Below are positions 34,490 through 47,073 of a stretch of DNA of 64,000 nt, in pieces (the first letter of the stretch is position 1; every line of letters begins with the position of its first letter). A program made the translations under genes and the position numbers. The stretch is from Lophius americanus (Eukaryota; Chordata; Actinopteri; Lophiiformes; Lophiidae), in assembly GCA_037951165.1 (NCBI GenBank), contig JBBDHG010000028.1, forward strand, positions 8,502,001 through 8,566,000, written 5' to 3'. Under the pieces are notes generated by a model. It saw nothing but the letters and a program-made list of their open reading frames with translations, ran no database searches and had not been told where the DNA came from.

Positions 34490-35995
34490 GATGAGAAACC
34501 TAAATCTAAGACTTCTAAACACACAAATCTAAATACAGTAAATTATGAAATCATGAAACCAACCTTAGTTTGTTGCCAAAAATTGCCTGTTGTTATGGTA
34601 CAATGGAGGAGGAGCTAGGTGGTTTATTGCAGGGAAGAGGCAAAGAAACCTTGGACGGGTAACTGGTAAGTCATTACAGGATCATTACCATACAGGACAA
34701 AGTGGAGCAGACTGTGTGCGCAGCTGCTCATTCTGAGCATGCAACATGAATTTCTACGCAAAACAACACACCACCACACAGGTGTGTGTAACCTTAGTTT
34801 GTTGCGCACACAAAAAACTAATAAATCCAAACTGCATGCTCCAAATGAGCATCTGTGGGATCAGGATTGGGGCACAAATATGCTGAGCGGGTGTATCAAA
34901 TGAACATGGACTTGGAAGGCAACGTTGTAGAGTTCTGACGACTATCGAACAACCTCGATTTTTCGATTTAAAATGTGATGATGTAATCCATTAATACTAC
35001 ATCTGTTGGCCTTTATAAGGTACCCTAATGAAACGCCTACATTTATCGAAGAATCTGCATTGAATTTTACACAGAGATAGTCTTACCACATCCCAGAGGT
35101 GTTGCGCCTTGGTGGAGGTTTGCGACTGAGTGCCTTGTTATCAGAGACTTCCTAGGTACCTCATCCCTGGGAGTACAACACAGGCAGAAAGGAATGTAAT
35201 GGTCAGATTAGCAACCAACTTTTACTGTACAAATGGGACAAAAATAGGATTGCTGCTGTGTATAATATAGTGAACTCCAGGTGAATGTCAGGGGCTCTGG
35301 AAGTTAAACTGGTCAACTGTGGAGAAAGTAGTAACACTAGGTTTACCTCTGGCACACTAAAAACACACTAGTTAGAATGATGTTTTTGAATAATGATGGT
35401 GGATGTCTATTCTAGTTGAATATTGGTTATTTATGCTGTTTTCACACCATACACAAGACCAATTTTCTGTGGCTCAGTGTTTTTGTCACTCACTCTACAA
35501 CAGCAAATGTCATGTGGGATCATTTGAGTTTCCTCGTATCAGTCATGAAAATAACGCAAACATTATGAGCATTGGTAATCTTGCCATGTTGACAGAAGTA
35601 AACTGCACTTTGTTTGTTGTAGAAGTCACAGACATGTCCAAAAAACTTGTGACGGCATTATTCTGAGGTGTAGCCACAGCTCCACAATCAGCAACAGTAA
35701 ACTTCTCTTCTGATTCCTCATGAATGTCTAACTGTCATTTAGAGGTTTGATGTCTGGAAATAGTCGTTGATTTGATTGCTTCCAAATCACACAAATATCA
35801 CACCAATTTTGCAATTTTGTATTTTTCCCAATACTTGATTTGCACTGTTCTCCTAACATAATTTGAGTCAATAATAGGAATTCCCATCTACTCACAGCCT
35901 TGCATTGGCTTTGAATGGAATTGCACCATGCAAATAATTTAATAATGGACCTTGGTGTGCAAATACTCTCCATCAGAACCATCCTTAACTTTTTC
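34490..35995. other. Intergenic; fragments of dispersed repeat
   Basis: A 15-base direct repeat (accttagtttgttgc) lies at 34562-34576 and 34791-34805. At 35095-35150, gcgccttggtggaggtttgcg and gagtgccttg recall the 3' end of a common fish repeat. No gene. Confidence 0.4.
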
Positions 35996-35999
35996 AGCA

Positions 36000-36310
36000 A
36001 TTTGTGCTACAGTACCTGCACTGTGAGATCAGATAGGGTCTAGCTTTCACCCCACATACACATAAATGAGCCTTAGGTACCATGATGCTTTTGCTGGTTC
36101 ACCTGTTGCCCTACTTTAGACCACTGTAGACCAGGAACATCTATCAAGACCTACAGCTCTGGAGATGCACCTACCAAGTTTTCTAGCCAATTAAATATTG
36201 CACTTGTCAGTTGCTCAGATCCTTACACATGCCCATTTTTCCTCTTTCCAACAAAAACAACTCTAAGGACAAAACGTTCACTTTCTCCGTAATTTATCAA
36301 TGTTATTCAC
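36000..36310. mobile_element. Common fish interspersed repeat fragment
   Basis: The words ttgtgctacagtacctgc, atgagccttaggtaccatga, gaccactgtagaccaggaaca, ctggagatgc and tcagatccttacacatgcccatttt match a very widespread fish repeat remembered as DNA-transposon derived. Class not certain. Confidence 0.5.
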
Positions 36311-36319
36311 ACGTCACCC

Positions 36320-39225
36320 TTCAGTTATAAAGTTATGGCCAGCTGGTGTAGACTCTCAATGGAATTCTCAAAATTAAAATTTCTAGGTTCTGGATTCTGC
36401 CACTAGTTTTTCGATTTGGAAGAACAAGACTATAAATAGATAGGTCACATGTTTCTAGTGCATTCAATAAGCCCTGTTTACTTCTGCATGAAGCCAGGGC
36501 TCTGCGAGCAGCTGGCCCTTTGTGCCCTGGTGATATTGAGCCTTTCCGGATCTCCTGCTGGTCAGGCTCAGGGCTCAATGTGTTGCTGGGAGCTGTGGTA
36601 GTAGGCACTGACTCAGCGTGAACAAGGCCACTGATACTGACTGGCTGCCGTCAGATGGTAGAATTCACAGATGGATAGAGGGCAAAGGGATGTAGAAAAT
36701 CATGTTATTTTCAATGTGTTATTATAATGGGAAGCTGTAAAATGTTTCCCAAGAACAATGATGTAAAATAATTTCTAAATGCCCTAAATTAACATGCCCT
36801 TTTCACTATGGGTTTAGTGAATCTTAGAAACGACCTTGAAACACTTTCCTGGCATCAAATTACCAAAAAGCAGATATTTACAAAAATGAAGTCAATGCGA
36901 TATATTAATTAATATTTTCTAAAAATCAGAGTTTTTAAATATGAATACAGATCAATTATCAGCCATAACCTTAGACCCACCAGTAAAATATTATTTAAGA
37001 CCCCCAGCTCTCTGAAGGTGTGTTGCTTTCTGGCAGCAAGATGTTATCAGCAAGATGTTTTTCCTGGCAAAAAAAAATAGGGTAAGCTCTCCACAGCCTC
37101 TAACAGAACAGCATATAACACAAAATACACTGAAACCAAAGACAATATAAATATAATTAGCATCGCTGCTACCTGGCCAGCCAAGTGAGGGTTAGCTTCT
37201 AGCTATTGTTAGCCTAGCAAAATAAATGAATCTGCTCACTGAATCAATTCATGACATCTTAAACAAATCCAATTGTATTTACCAACATTTCCCAAACAAA
37301 AGAAATTAGTATCTCATCATTTGATGCAAATAAAAGACGGTTAGATTGTTAAATAATGTCAGAAAAGGCAAAGCCTCAAACAATCAACCTACCCTTTGTG
37401 GATCATTGCAGTTACATGAGGAAGGAGTCAATCGTAAGTCTGCCGGGAAGAAGGGCCAAATAAAAGTTTGTTTCAGCATTTGATGATTTAGATTAATACA
37501 ATTCATAAAGTATGGTAAATAATAAAAGAAACATGACTAATAACTTAAATTATGTGCTCATATCACAACAGAGGCAGTCTGTTGCTGTCACCTAGCTGTC
37601 CAAATAGTTTAAAAGAAACACTAACATGTCATTCGTGAGTCCAAACCACCTTCTTACATTGCTCTGTGGCCCAGTTACAATGTTGACATGCCCGCTGTAG
37701 CTGCCTTCGGCAGTAGACAGGGGTAAGCATAAGCAGTATGTGTTGCATCAATCGCTGAATTGGCTGATGTCCATGGACCCCTGTCCCACCCACATGCACC
37801 ATAAGAAGAATAGGATGTAGACTACAATCGTTGCTAACTGGTGAAAGTATATTAAATGTAAATCCTACTTTTGTAAACTTGCTAGGGGAACCCTGTCCAT
37901 CTTAATTAAAATCATACCTCGTATTGTCAGCGGGCATATGCTCCAGCCCCCACCACCTCTGCACCTCTGCAAATGATAAGTGGTTACAGAAAACAAATAG
38001 ACGTATGACTCATGAATAGAATGATCAGACATTTACATTATGAACAGCTTGCATTTAAATTTTTTTCAAAATGAAATCTTGCCATGCCGAAGAAAACCCA
38101 AAAGCTTATTCCTACGGCTACTTTCATCGCTTTCATAGAATTTATAAATTTCCTAGGCAGCAGTTCTTTTCGAGGGTAGCTGGCATGATGACCTGAGGAA
38201 ATCTGGTGATCATCAACACTGTTGATGGGTCTGCAGACCATGGTAATCCATTCGACAGTTAAATTTATTTTAGCTTAGTCGTCACTGTGTTCACAATCTG
38301 GCACGTCTTGGTCCCGTCTCAGAGCTAGCATTTGTGCTTATATTTACAAAGATGTGTTTTGTCTTCAGACTGTGCTTCAATGGAAAGACAGTCATCATCA
38401 CTGCAAAATATGCAAAAAACTTTGATTTTTCTTTTAACCTCTGGTAGGAAGCAACATGTTGATGCTTCAAATATCTTTCTTTTTTCTTCTTTGGGGCATT
38501 GAATAATTTACTATCGTAGATAATTTAAATTTATCAGAAAATGGCTAACTGTTTGGTCAAGCATGCTTTTTAACAGTAAAATAAATATGAGGCTAAAACT
38601 GAATACAGATACTGTACTGTAAACATACTTCTGATAGTATACGTACCTTTGTGTAGATTACTTGTGTTCTCCCTGAATTTCAACGGTGTAATATTGTCTC
38701 AAATTGACCACAGCCACCGAAACGGAAAAGCCACTTTCAAAGATATCTTCTGAATTTTTCCTTGACTAAAAATGAACAGTTTAATACTTTCATGCAAACT
38801 TAAAATTACTTTTCTATTTTCTGTTGTGTTTCACAGTAACATTGCCTCCTTGGCCAACATTTCCAAGCCTGAAAACTGATGTAAATCCTCACCTTCCACA
38901 ACATCATGATATGTCGACCATTCTCTTGGTCTGTTTTGACTAAAGCATCACGGTTGAGTACAGGTTTATGTGATTTAAGATATAAAAAGCGTGTGCCTTT
39001 TACAGTTTTGATTGGGAGTCAATGGCTGATGACGGTTTTGACTAAAATCAACTTAAGGACAGATATCAGACACATGGCCAACAAACATGAAAAAATGTGA
39101 CATAGTACACTCACAAGCAATCCATTGGGCACTCTGTTTTTACCTTTGAATCCCTCCACCACTCTCACTCTAAAGGCAAGCTGTTAACTGCGATTGAGCT
39201 GGGCTGTAAACGTAAAAAACAATCT
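36320..39225. other. Intergenic, no gene
   Basis: Long AT-rich stretch with no coding family motif. Open frames are short and without conserved segments. Confidence 0.4.
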
Positions 39226-39257
39226 ATCCCGTGCCATAATTCATCAACCCATACACT

Positions 39258-39307
39258 AGCAATGACTCAAGCCCCCGTGGTGAGGAGCGGGGGGTTGAGT
39301 CATTGCT
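39258..39307. other. Strong stem-loop, 20-base arms
   Basis: Arms 39258-39277 and 39288-39307 are complementary at 19 of 20 positions around a 10-base loop (tggtgaggag). A further 7-base pair set (gtgccat at 39231, atggcac at 39325) could extend the stem beyond an internal loop. Function unknown. Confidence 0.8.
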
Positions 39308-40019
39308 CGAGGCTGAAATTGAACATGGCACTTTTCATAAGTTGAAGCTATTGGAGAGAATTATGCTCCGGGAAATCTAGGGTGAATGTGTATATGTGCA
39401 AAAGCCTTGGGCTGAAGTCTTTTAAACCGATGTTGGGTTGTGAAATATGTGCCAGGATGAAGAGCATAGGGAGGGAAAATGTGACGAGGATGAGGGTTGA
39501 GGAAGGAACGGTGCAGTAGGAATAGAGTCTTAGCCTTCCCTGCTGCTTTCCTTGCACCACTCTGGATGGCGATGCACGGTCTTAAACAGTCAGTCCCTCT
39601 CACCCTGTGTTCATGCTATTTTTATAACTGCTAATATAAGGGGGGTTGGACAACAAGTTCAAGTACTGAAGTGATGAGAAAATATTACCGTTGGCTCGGA
39701 GTTAAGGAGCTGCAGTGATCAAATAGCTATGCATCGTGAGGGTTGTGGCAGAATTAGCTTGGTGTTTATTTTTTTTTAAATTATATCAGTTCACGTGTGC
39801 TCATTTATAACCCTGATCAGTATCCAATCTGACAAGTGTTGTCAAAGTGTTGTCCGATCCCATCCTCTTGGCCGTATTATTCATCACTGCAGATAAATAA
39901 CTGTAAAAGGGATCATGCTCGTGCCTTATGCCCGTAAAGCAGGCGTATTAAGACCTCAAAGAAAAAACATTACACACAGTCATCAGTAATTATTAATGTA
40001 CTAAAATCGGAGTCTAACC

Positions 40020-40118
40020 ACTAACTTCACATTTGGTTTGAAGAGTTCTATCAGGGGGATTGCTTGTACAAAGAAGGGGATTGGGGGCTTTTTGGAGAAA
40101 AACCCCTGCTGTCTATCT
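40020..40118 (+). repeat. R1 repeat, copy 7 (3' module)
   Basis: Runs acttcacatttggtttgaag, ctatcagggggattgcttgt and ggggattgggggctttttgg to aaaaacccctgctgtc, then passes directly into the CCAT microsatellite. Confidence 0.7.
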
Positions 40119-40217
40119 ATCCATCCATCCATCCATCCATCCATCCATCCATCCATCCATCCATCCATCCATCCATCCATCCATCCATCCATCCATCCAT
40201 CCATCCATCCATCCATT
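40119..40217. repeat. (CCAT)n microsatellite
   Basis: About 24 nearly perfect tetranucleotide units, followed by a (CTGT)n run at 40245-40265. Open frames through it (poly-HPSI or MDGW repeats) are artefacts. Confidence 0.95.
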
Positions 40218-40267
40218 CATTCATCCATCTATATATCAATCTTTCTGTCTGTCTGTCTGTCTGTCTA

Positions 40268-40480
40268 TTCATTCTTTATTGTCCTCTGGTTAGAGGAAAT
40301 TTGTTTTCACAGTCTGTAATATACATATAAAGGACAACAATACAGGATATTTAGGACACAAAATTGTTCATTGCAGCACAGATTATAACATTATCCAGTC
40401 TGTTTCGAGCCCTTATGGCCGAGGGCACAAAACTCCTCCCAAAGCGACTTCTCCTGTAAAAAAGAGTGAACAGTACAGAA
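40268..40480 (-). mobile_element. LINE 3' end, minus strand
   Basis: The minus strand reads RRSRFGRSFVPSAIRARNRL, like the C-terminal R-x-x-RF-x-x-SF-(V/I)-PSAI--LN segment of several fish LINEs. A 3' UTR follows, ending in words related to caataaagaatg (+ strand ttctttattgtcc). Confidence 0.55.
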
Positions 40481-40488
40481 GCGCTTTC

Positions 40489-40960
40489 ATGACAAAACCA
40501 GTAATTCACTTGCTACATTCACTTGCTCCATTGGTAGGCTTACCAAGTGGTAAGACTACAGACCAAAAAGGACCTAGTAAAATTGGAGTTATGAGGAGAA
40601 AATGTAGCAAACCACCATCGTGCGTAGTAGAGTATGATAGAAGGGATTACACATGCAACCGTCGTCAAATTCTGCCTGTTTTGGATCCTCAACCTTGAAA
40701 ACCCGTCAACCATGGACCGGATGTGTGCCAGCACACACCTGAACCTCAGATGGACGAAACACAAATGGCTGAAGAAACTAATGACAATGAAAACACACCA
40801 TCAGAACAATTTCAAAAACAAACTGGTGCTGAAAAGACTCCCAGCAAAGTGTCAAAAGAGTGCTCTGGAAGACAGAACAAAAACCTGGTTCAACCTGCTT
40901 TATATGACACAAGATGTGATAGAGTCCTTAAGCCAGATGCAAAGTACCAAGATAGATAAG
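40489..40960 (+). pseudogene. Ty3/Gypsy-type pol C-terminal fragment
   Basis: One frame gives VVEYDRRDYTCNRRQILPV, like the integrase C-terminal segment Y-x-V-x-x-x-x-x-x-YRRNRR-x-L. A second frame (40723-40959) is acidic and Gln/Glu-rich and ends near YDTRCDRVLKPDAKYQ, like the T-RSGR-V-KPP-RY tail of such polyproteins. The two parts are separated by a stop and frameshift. No LTR was recognised on either side. Confidence 0.5.
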
Positions 40961-40964
40961 AGGT

Positions 40965-42530
40965 GAAAAAAACCTGGAATATTCTGATTTGTTCATTCAG
41001 GTATGCATTCATTCCTTGAACCGTAAGTATTGTTGCAGTGTATTACTGTGTTAATAACAATGTAAGTTAAATTTAATACATTCAAACTTTAGTTATAATC
41101 TAAAATAGCGTTTTTATTTATTTATAACATGATAAGTTCAAACTGAGTTATGCAATGTTTATTTTGTAGTAGTTCTTGTTGAGAAACAAACTGAAGAATG
41201 GGGATGTAGATAGTTTTGCAGGATTTCAAAATAATTGATTGTTTTTTTGTAGTAGTGCCCATTCTTGTTAAATGCCTTTGTAAGCCTTTGATGTTCGTTT
41301 GATGTTCCTTCGGGTGGGTGGGGGGCGGTGGTGGCGGTGGGGGTCTGGCACAGGAACAGGAAATCATGAAACAATGTCTGTATTAGAGTATGTTCAAGAG
41401 TAAGTGGCAAAGGTTTGTGATCTCTTTTTCTAGGTGAAAAATAAATACTTTGGGCCAAATTATGAGGCATTCTCTCAATACTAATTTCTACTTATTCATT
41501 TATTTTGACCCAACCTAGGTGGAAAATCAGACTAACATCTTTGATTGATATTCTGACAGTAGAACAAACTGTTACCGTTTAGCAGGGCTGGCTGCTGCTG
41601 GCGACAGTGGGGGCCCCACATGCGCTGAAATGGGTCATGACAGCATATTGAGATAATGTGGAAAACGTCTTCATTCAATGAATGTGGAATTTATTCAGAT
41701 AATGTGCAGAGTTTCCATCCAATGAGATAGTAAGCCTGAATATGATGATTCACATTAAATAAATGTGTGCAGAAAATTCATAGATTTGTCTGCAGCTTAC
41801 AATAAAAATGCACGTCTGGTGATGTCAGGAGAAAGTGTTACAAATATTCCACAGCTCATCTCTTAGCCTGTCCCCTTGGCACTCGCCACTGCCTCTCAGC
41901 ATTTTTGCTTGATTAAAAAGCTTATAGGAGTTTCTGAGTGCTGGGTAGGTGAGCGCAAACAACCTGACAGCTTAACACAGTGAATATTCAAGCCTCTTAG
42001 GCTAAGCTATGGTGCTCGAGTGATGAACGTGAACTCCTCTACCCACCCCAAACAGCCTAGATTTCTCCCTCTCTCCCTTTTATTCTTCATTTGAAAGAAT
42101 GGAAAGCCAGCAACAGCTTGCACAAGGAAAAACCTGTTGTCTGGGAAGCTGAGGGGATCAGTGACACAGTAATTCACGCACAAGCAAGGCTTTATTTAGA
42201 TATAATCCACCCAACATTTTTCAACTTCTTATATGGAGCTGGTTAGAAGTAGTCATGCTGTGTATTGTTTTACACTATTGGGAGGTGGGTCCCTACACGC
42301 CACGCATTTAGATAAACGAAACATGTCAACACAGATATATGTAATCGTTATAAATTATGGGCTGCACTGCAGTGTAATCTGCTCACTCTATATATGTGCT
42401 GTGTGCACGCCCAGCTTGCTGGCAGGCTTTGGCTGCTACCACTGAGACACACCTGATGGACAGACTGGCCCCAGCTGGAGCCAAGGCAGGAACAGACAGA
42501 AACTTAGCAAGTGAAGCAACCACTATGAAC
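40965..42530. other. Intergenic, no gene
   Basis: A G-rich run lies at about 41312-41347. The part 41640-42130 lacks repeats and is of mixed composition, but nothing more can be said from one sequence. Confidence 0.4.
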
Positions 42531-42534
42531 GTGT

Positions 42535-43871
42535 ATAATAATAATAATACATTTAATTTATAACGCACTTTACATTTGGATCAAGTCTCAAATAGCTACA
42601 AAGTAAAAGCAGATAAAAGCAGCAATAAAAAAATACAGAATTATAACTATATAAAAATATGACCAAAAAGAAGCAATGTTAATTAAAGTTATAGGTTCTG
42701 CTAAAAAGGGAAGTTTAAAGTCCTTTTATAAATGTGTCAGTCGTCTGTGGAGCCCTCAGATGCTCAGGGAGGGCATTCCACAGACGAGGGGCAGCAGAAC
42801 AGAAGGCCCGATCACCCATGGTGCTGAGCTTAGTCTGGGGAAGGAGGAGGTGGTATGAGTGGGTAGAACGGAGGGATCTTGTTGAGGTCAGTGGGGTGAG
42901 TAGTTCTTTTAGGTAGGGGGTGCGTTACCATGGATGCACTGGTGAGTGAGGAGAGAGATCTTATAATCAATCCTGGTGGAGATGGGAAGCCAATGAAGAG
43001 AATGAAGAACGGGGCTGATGTGTTCGTGTTTACGCACTCTCATCAGGATCCTTGCAGCACTGTTTTGAACATATGAAGTCTTTGAAGACTTTTATCAGGG
43101 ATCCCGATGAGATGTGCGTTACAGTAATCCAGTCGGGAGTCAACAAACGCGTGGACCAGCTTTTCAGCATCATTCAATGTGATTGAAGAACGGAGTTTGG
43201 AAATATTTCTGAGATGGTGAAAGGAGATCTTGCAGATGTGTTTGATGTGGGATTCAAAAGTTAGTTGAGGGTCGAATCTTACGGCGAGGTTGGTGACTAA
43301 TGAAGAGAGGGGAATGTCGTGACCAGAGAAGGTAATACTGGTTATGGTGGAAGACTGGGTCTGATGTGGGGTGCCAATTAAAATAGCTTCGGTTTTGGAG
43401 CTGTTCAACTGGAGAAAGTTGTTTTTCATCAACACCTTTATCTCCTCCAGACAAGTGCGGAGAGTTGACAAGGGAGATGATGATGACGATGAGGACGGAG
43501 AAGCTGTGGAGGAACATGTTTCAGTTTTTATGTAGATTTGTGTGTCATCAGCGTAGCAATGGAATGTGTCATCAGTCCATATCGACTGATGACACGGCCA
43601 AGGGGGAACATGTACAGTATGAAGAGAATGGACAGGACTGATCCCTGGGGGACCCCACACGTGACGGTGTGGGTCCGGGACCTTGAATTTCCAAGTATTC
43701 TGTTCTGTCGGTGAAGTAGGATTGAAACAAGTATAGGGTGGTGGCAGTGAGTCCAATGGTGTGAAGTAGCCGGTTTAGGAGTATTCCATGGTCAACTGTG
43801 TCGAAGGCAGCAAAGCCTTCGACACAGTTGAAGGCTGTGTCGAAGGCACTGATGCAAAGGAACTGACGCAA
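42535..43871 (-). mobile_element. L2-type LINE, 3' part with reverse transcriptase, copy B
   Basis: The minus-strand frame 43043-43756 is open for 237 codons, the longest in the window. It contains the reverse-transcriptase catalytic motif in [13 protein letters not shown], followed by LQLNSSKTEAILIG and LDYCNAHLIGI, all typical of L2/CR1-type LINEs. Motif A (AAFDTVDHGILLNRL) sits in another frame (43572-43871), so a frameshift separates the two. The C-terminal part and the ATT-type tail (42535-42550) follow downstream on the minus strand. The 5' portion and endonuclease are missing. A palindromic rearrangement sits at 43793-43830. Confidence 0.8.
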
Positions 43872-43874
43872 AGC

Positions 43875-45955
43875 TTATTAAGATAGAAGTACATTGTGTG
43901 ATTATGGGGGACTATGCTCAGACAAGAGTTTTGGGAGCCAGTAGTGAGAATGTTGCATTCTTTATTATACCGTATTGAAAGCACCCAAGAAGGATAGAAT
44001 TGGTTTTCCAACTTATTAGAAATGTTTGAGATATTTCCCATTTTATTTGTTCAGGACTTCTCTTGTTATTTTCTGTTGTGTCTTTGCCGTAACACTTTCA
44101 TGCTCCGATCAACTGTTAGTTTGAGCACATTTTGAGTAATTTTCTCTTATTGAACCTATCAGGTTAAATGAAAAATGCCCTTTGACTGACAACCTGTTTG
44201 GAATCAGGCATTAACCATGACTATTGGAAAAGTTCTGTTGAAAAAGTTAAATGCGATAAGTTGGATTGCGATTAAACATAGTTATATTGAATTTATTAAA
44301 CATTGTTATGTTGACTTTACTAAATATAATTAAATTTGATTGGTTTGATGGTCAACGACTAAATAATTTAATTATTTAAATATAAAATAGTCACGTAATG
44401 CAGAAATCAATGTTTCATTTCTAAGAGAGTGCACAGCTGAGAACAAAATGATTACAGAAAAACTAAAGACGACTGTATGTCCCCATATCCAAAAATGTCT
44501 TTTTTTTGTTTTGTTTAAGTTTAGAAGAAACAAAATTGATCCGCATAGTACTTTAGAGTTTGGTATGTTAGGAATTCAGTACATTAATAAATTAAAATAT
44601 AGATTCTAATATCCTGCTGTGAAGCTCTAGGACAGTTTTTGTTTATCCACGTTTTACTTCTTTCCTGTGACCCTCCTTTCATTTACTCCTCCTATCTTTT
44701 AGGACTCGTATATAGCTGTGCTTTCTGTTTCCCTGACACACTTTTTCCAGAACCTGGTCTAATTTTGTTTATTTATTTATTTTTTTGCCGCAGCTCCTGA
44801 AACATCCGTAGAAGAGGCTGCTAAGTCAGCGAGAACGCAGCAGTGTGCTTAAGCAGATGTAGAAAAGGTGGGGTGCAGTCGAGGAGATTGAGGAGACCCT
44901 TCCCCCGATTGCTGCTGCTGCTGGTGTGTACTCAGCGTCTTAGGTTGTGGGTTTGATGAGAAACTAAATGGAGCAGGTCTGAAAGAGTAGATCCCATTAG
45001 CCCACGCTGCACTAATCTACCTCCACATATGTATCAATCAATTATTTAATCACTAAATGCTTCAGAAACCCACTCACTTAAGAATTTATATTATCATAAT
45101 AGTATTTTGATCCAACAAAACGAGTATGAGCTGTCAATTTTGCTAAACATAATGTCAACAGGACCCCACCTTTAGATGTTTTACAAGGCCTGGTTTCACA
45201 TTGTTGTCCCTCACAGAGGGAAAAAGGAAGTGCTATTAAGCCTCCTTCTTTCCTATATTATTCATATAATGGAAAAATAAGTAGTTGGTGCATCTACACA
45301 TACATTGTTTCAGTCCTGGTGTGTAAGAGTGACTCTCCCCTTCTGTAGTAGTCTTTGCTTTCTTATTTGCATGCCATTACCCTTTCCTCTTATTATCTCT
45401 GTGATGACAATGAAGACATTTTGCGGATTGGCCTGTGTCTTTTTATCTTTTCTGAATATCTCATTCTAAACTGTGTCAAATCTTCAAATTAGATACCATG
45501 AAAGTAAAAGATAACTGTGGGGAAACAAAATCATAGTTTATGTTTTAAATGAAAAAAAAATGTCTATGTGAGTCTGGGTTTGTGTACAAGGTGCTCTATT
45601 GGTTGGAATAATTGAAAAAAACAAGAGCCCAATATTGTAACCAGTTAACCCGTAATAAATGATGTGGTCCAGAGATGGCTAGGTCCAAGACACTCTTGTG
45701 TGACATAGAGAAAGTAGGAAGAACAAAAGAGGAAAAGAGGTTTCGCTAACGTCTTTCAGCACAGTGGCCTTCATCAGGGCCTTGAGTTTCCTCCAATGAA
45801 AACCAAATCGAAAAAACTATCAAACTACATCAATAACTGGTTCCAGCTGAACTAGATCCTACAACACCTGATCACCACCACCACCCGTGTTCAGCAAGCA
45901 CTTGATTCATTTTCAGAAGCAGGAGGTTGGCTCGTCGGTCACTGTAGAAGCATCA
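43875..45955. other. Intergenic, repeat-poor
   Basis: The part 44265-44345 (aacatagttatattgaattt and similar) resembles, on the opposite strand, the repeated block at 49600-50290. Around 45745-45790, gtctttcagcacagtggccttcatcagggcc is a phrase common in fish LINE-type repeats. No gene. Confidence 0.35.
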
Positions 45956-45959
45956 AATA

Positions 45960-46300
45960 AAAATCCACCATTAATCAATCCATTCACGTTTCACACATGC
46001 TCAGTCTCAATTACCTGCTTCATGGTCCGGCGTATCAACTCTCATCGGCTGTGCTCATTCAGTCAGCCATATCCATCCAATCACTGTGACAGTCCTTCAT
46101 GCTTAGACTATATTCATCACCTGCTGATTCTCTCCATCCATCTAGTTCTTTCATGCCACTGGTTCTCGCGCCCTCCACCCTCTCCATATCCGCCCAGTCT
46201 TCACAGATCCATCAGCCTTATCATTCATCCGCCTCAGCAGAGTCATCAACCACCACCACCACCAGGATCTAGTCTCCAGATGGGAGATATTCCATGCAAA
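45960..46300 (-). repeat. Interspersed repeat family X, copy 2
   Basis: The reverse complement gives gtggtggttgatgactctgc, aaggctgatggatctgtgaag, aactagatggatggagagaat and gattggatggatat, as in copies 1 and 3. The 151-residue open frame on the + strand (45887-46342) is an antisense artefact of this repeat. Confidence 0.6.
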
Positions 46301-46304
46301 ACAC

Positions 46305-47030
46305 TTTCTAATGGACTAATTATCAAATATCCTCTGTTTTAAATCATTCATCTTTTCTTCATTCTCTGTCACTCTGATTTCAATCAGACCATTGACTATT
46401 AAATTTAGGCTAGCAATTTGTTTTTCCATAACTTTGAAATAGGTTTAATATAACAATTTTACCTTTTTTATTTGAATTATAACCAAGACATATCAATTAT
46501 CTTTAGTGGGGTTGCCTTTGTGCTGCAATACATTTTTTTCAAGATGTGACAGTATAAATAGAAAAATACAGGGTTGGGTCCAATACTATTTCACAGTACT
46601 TTAAATCCATTCTCCTCCATTTGACGGTTGCCTTTCAGGATAATGTGCATTCTGTGTGCTGACACTGCGATGTCAAGTAGCAACTGTAAGAACATCCTTT
46701 TTGACACTTTCAGCGCTTTTGGTAAACTGAGCTGCAGGGCAGCATGGTGTGATCTCCACGCACACAGATTTGATGGAACTTGATTCATCGGCTAATTCTC
46801 TCTTTTTCGCTCTCCGAGAGGGAAAGTCGTTTGACATCATGATTGCCCACCGTGATAATTTCACCACACATGCGCCTATTACTGATGTCCTGTGAAAGCC
46901 TTGCTTTTCCAACTGTTGGGGTAATCATGATGCATTACTGCATGATCTTACTTGATGGAATTCAATAATCTCGCAGTAAATTCCTCCGGAACCCCCCCAC
47001 ATTCATGGATGTCAAAATACAAAAGATTGT

Positions 47031-47073
<43 letters not shown>

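Noticed and set aside
40001..40330. Several open frames of HPSI or MDGW repeats
   Set aside because: They are read through the CCAT microsatellite.
44794..44852. Possible terminal coding exon (strong acceptor, then PETSVEEAAKSARTQQCA and stop)
   Set aside because: No partner exon, poly(A) signal or family match. One short open frame after a T-rich run is expected by chance.
45887..46342. 151-codon Ser/Pro/His-rich open frame
   Set aside because: It is antisense to an interspersed repeat that occurs twice more in the window, and has no conserved motif.
46673..46912. 79-codon minus-strand frame in non-repetitive DNA
   Set aside because: No family motif, no supporting splice signals, and length compatible with chance.
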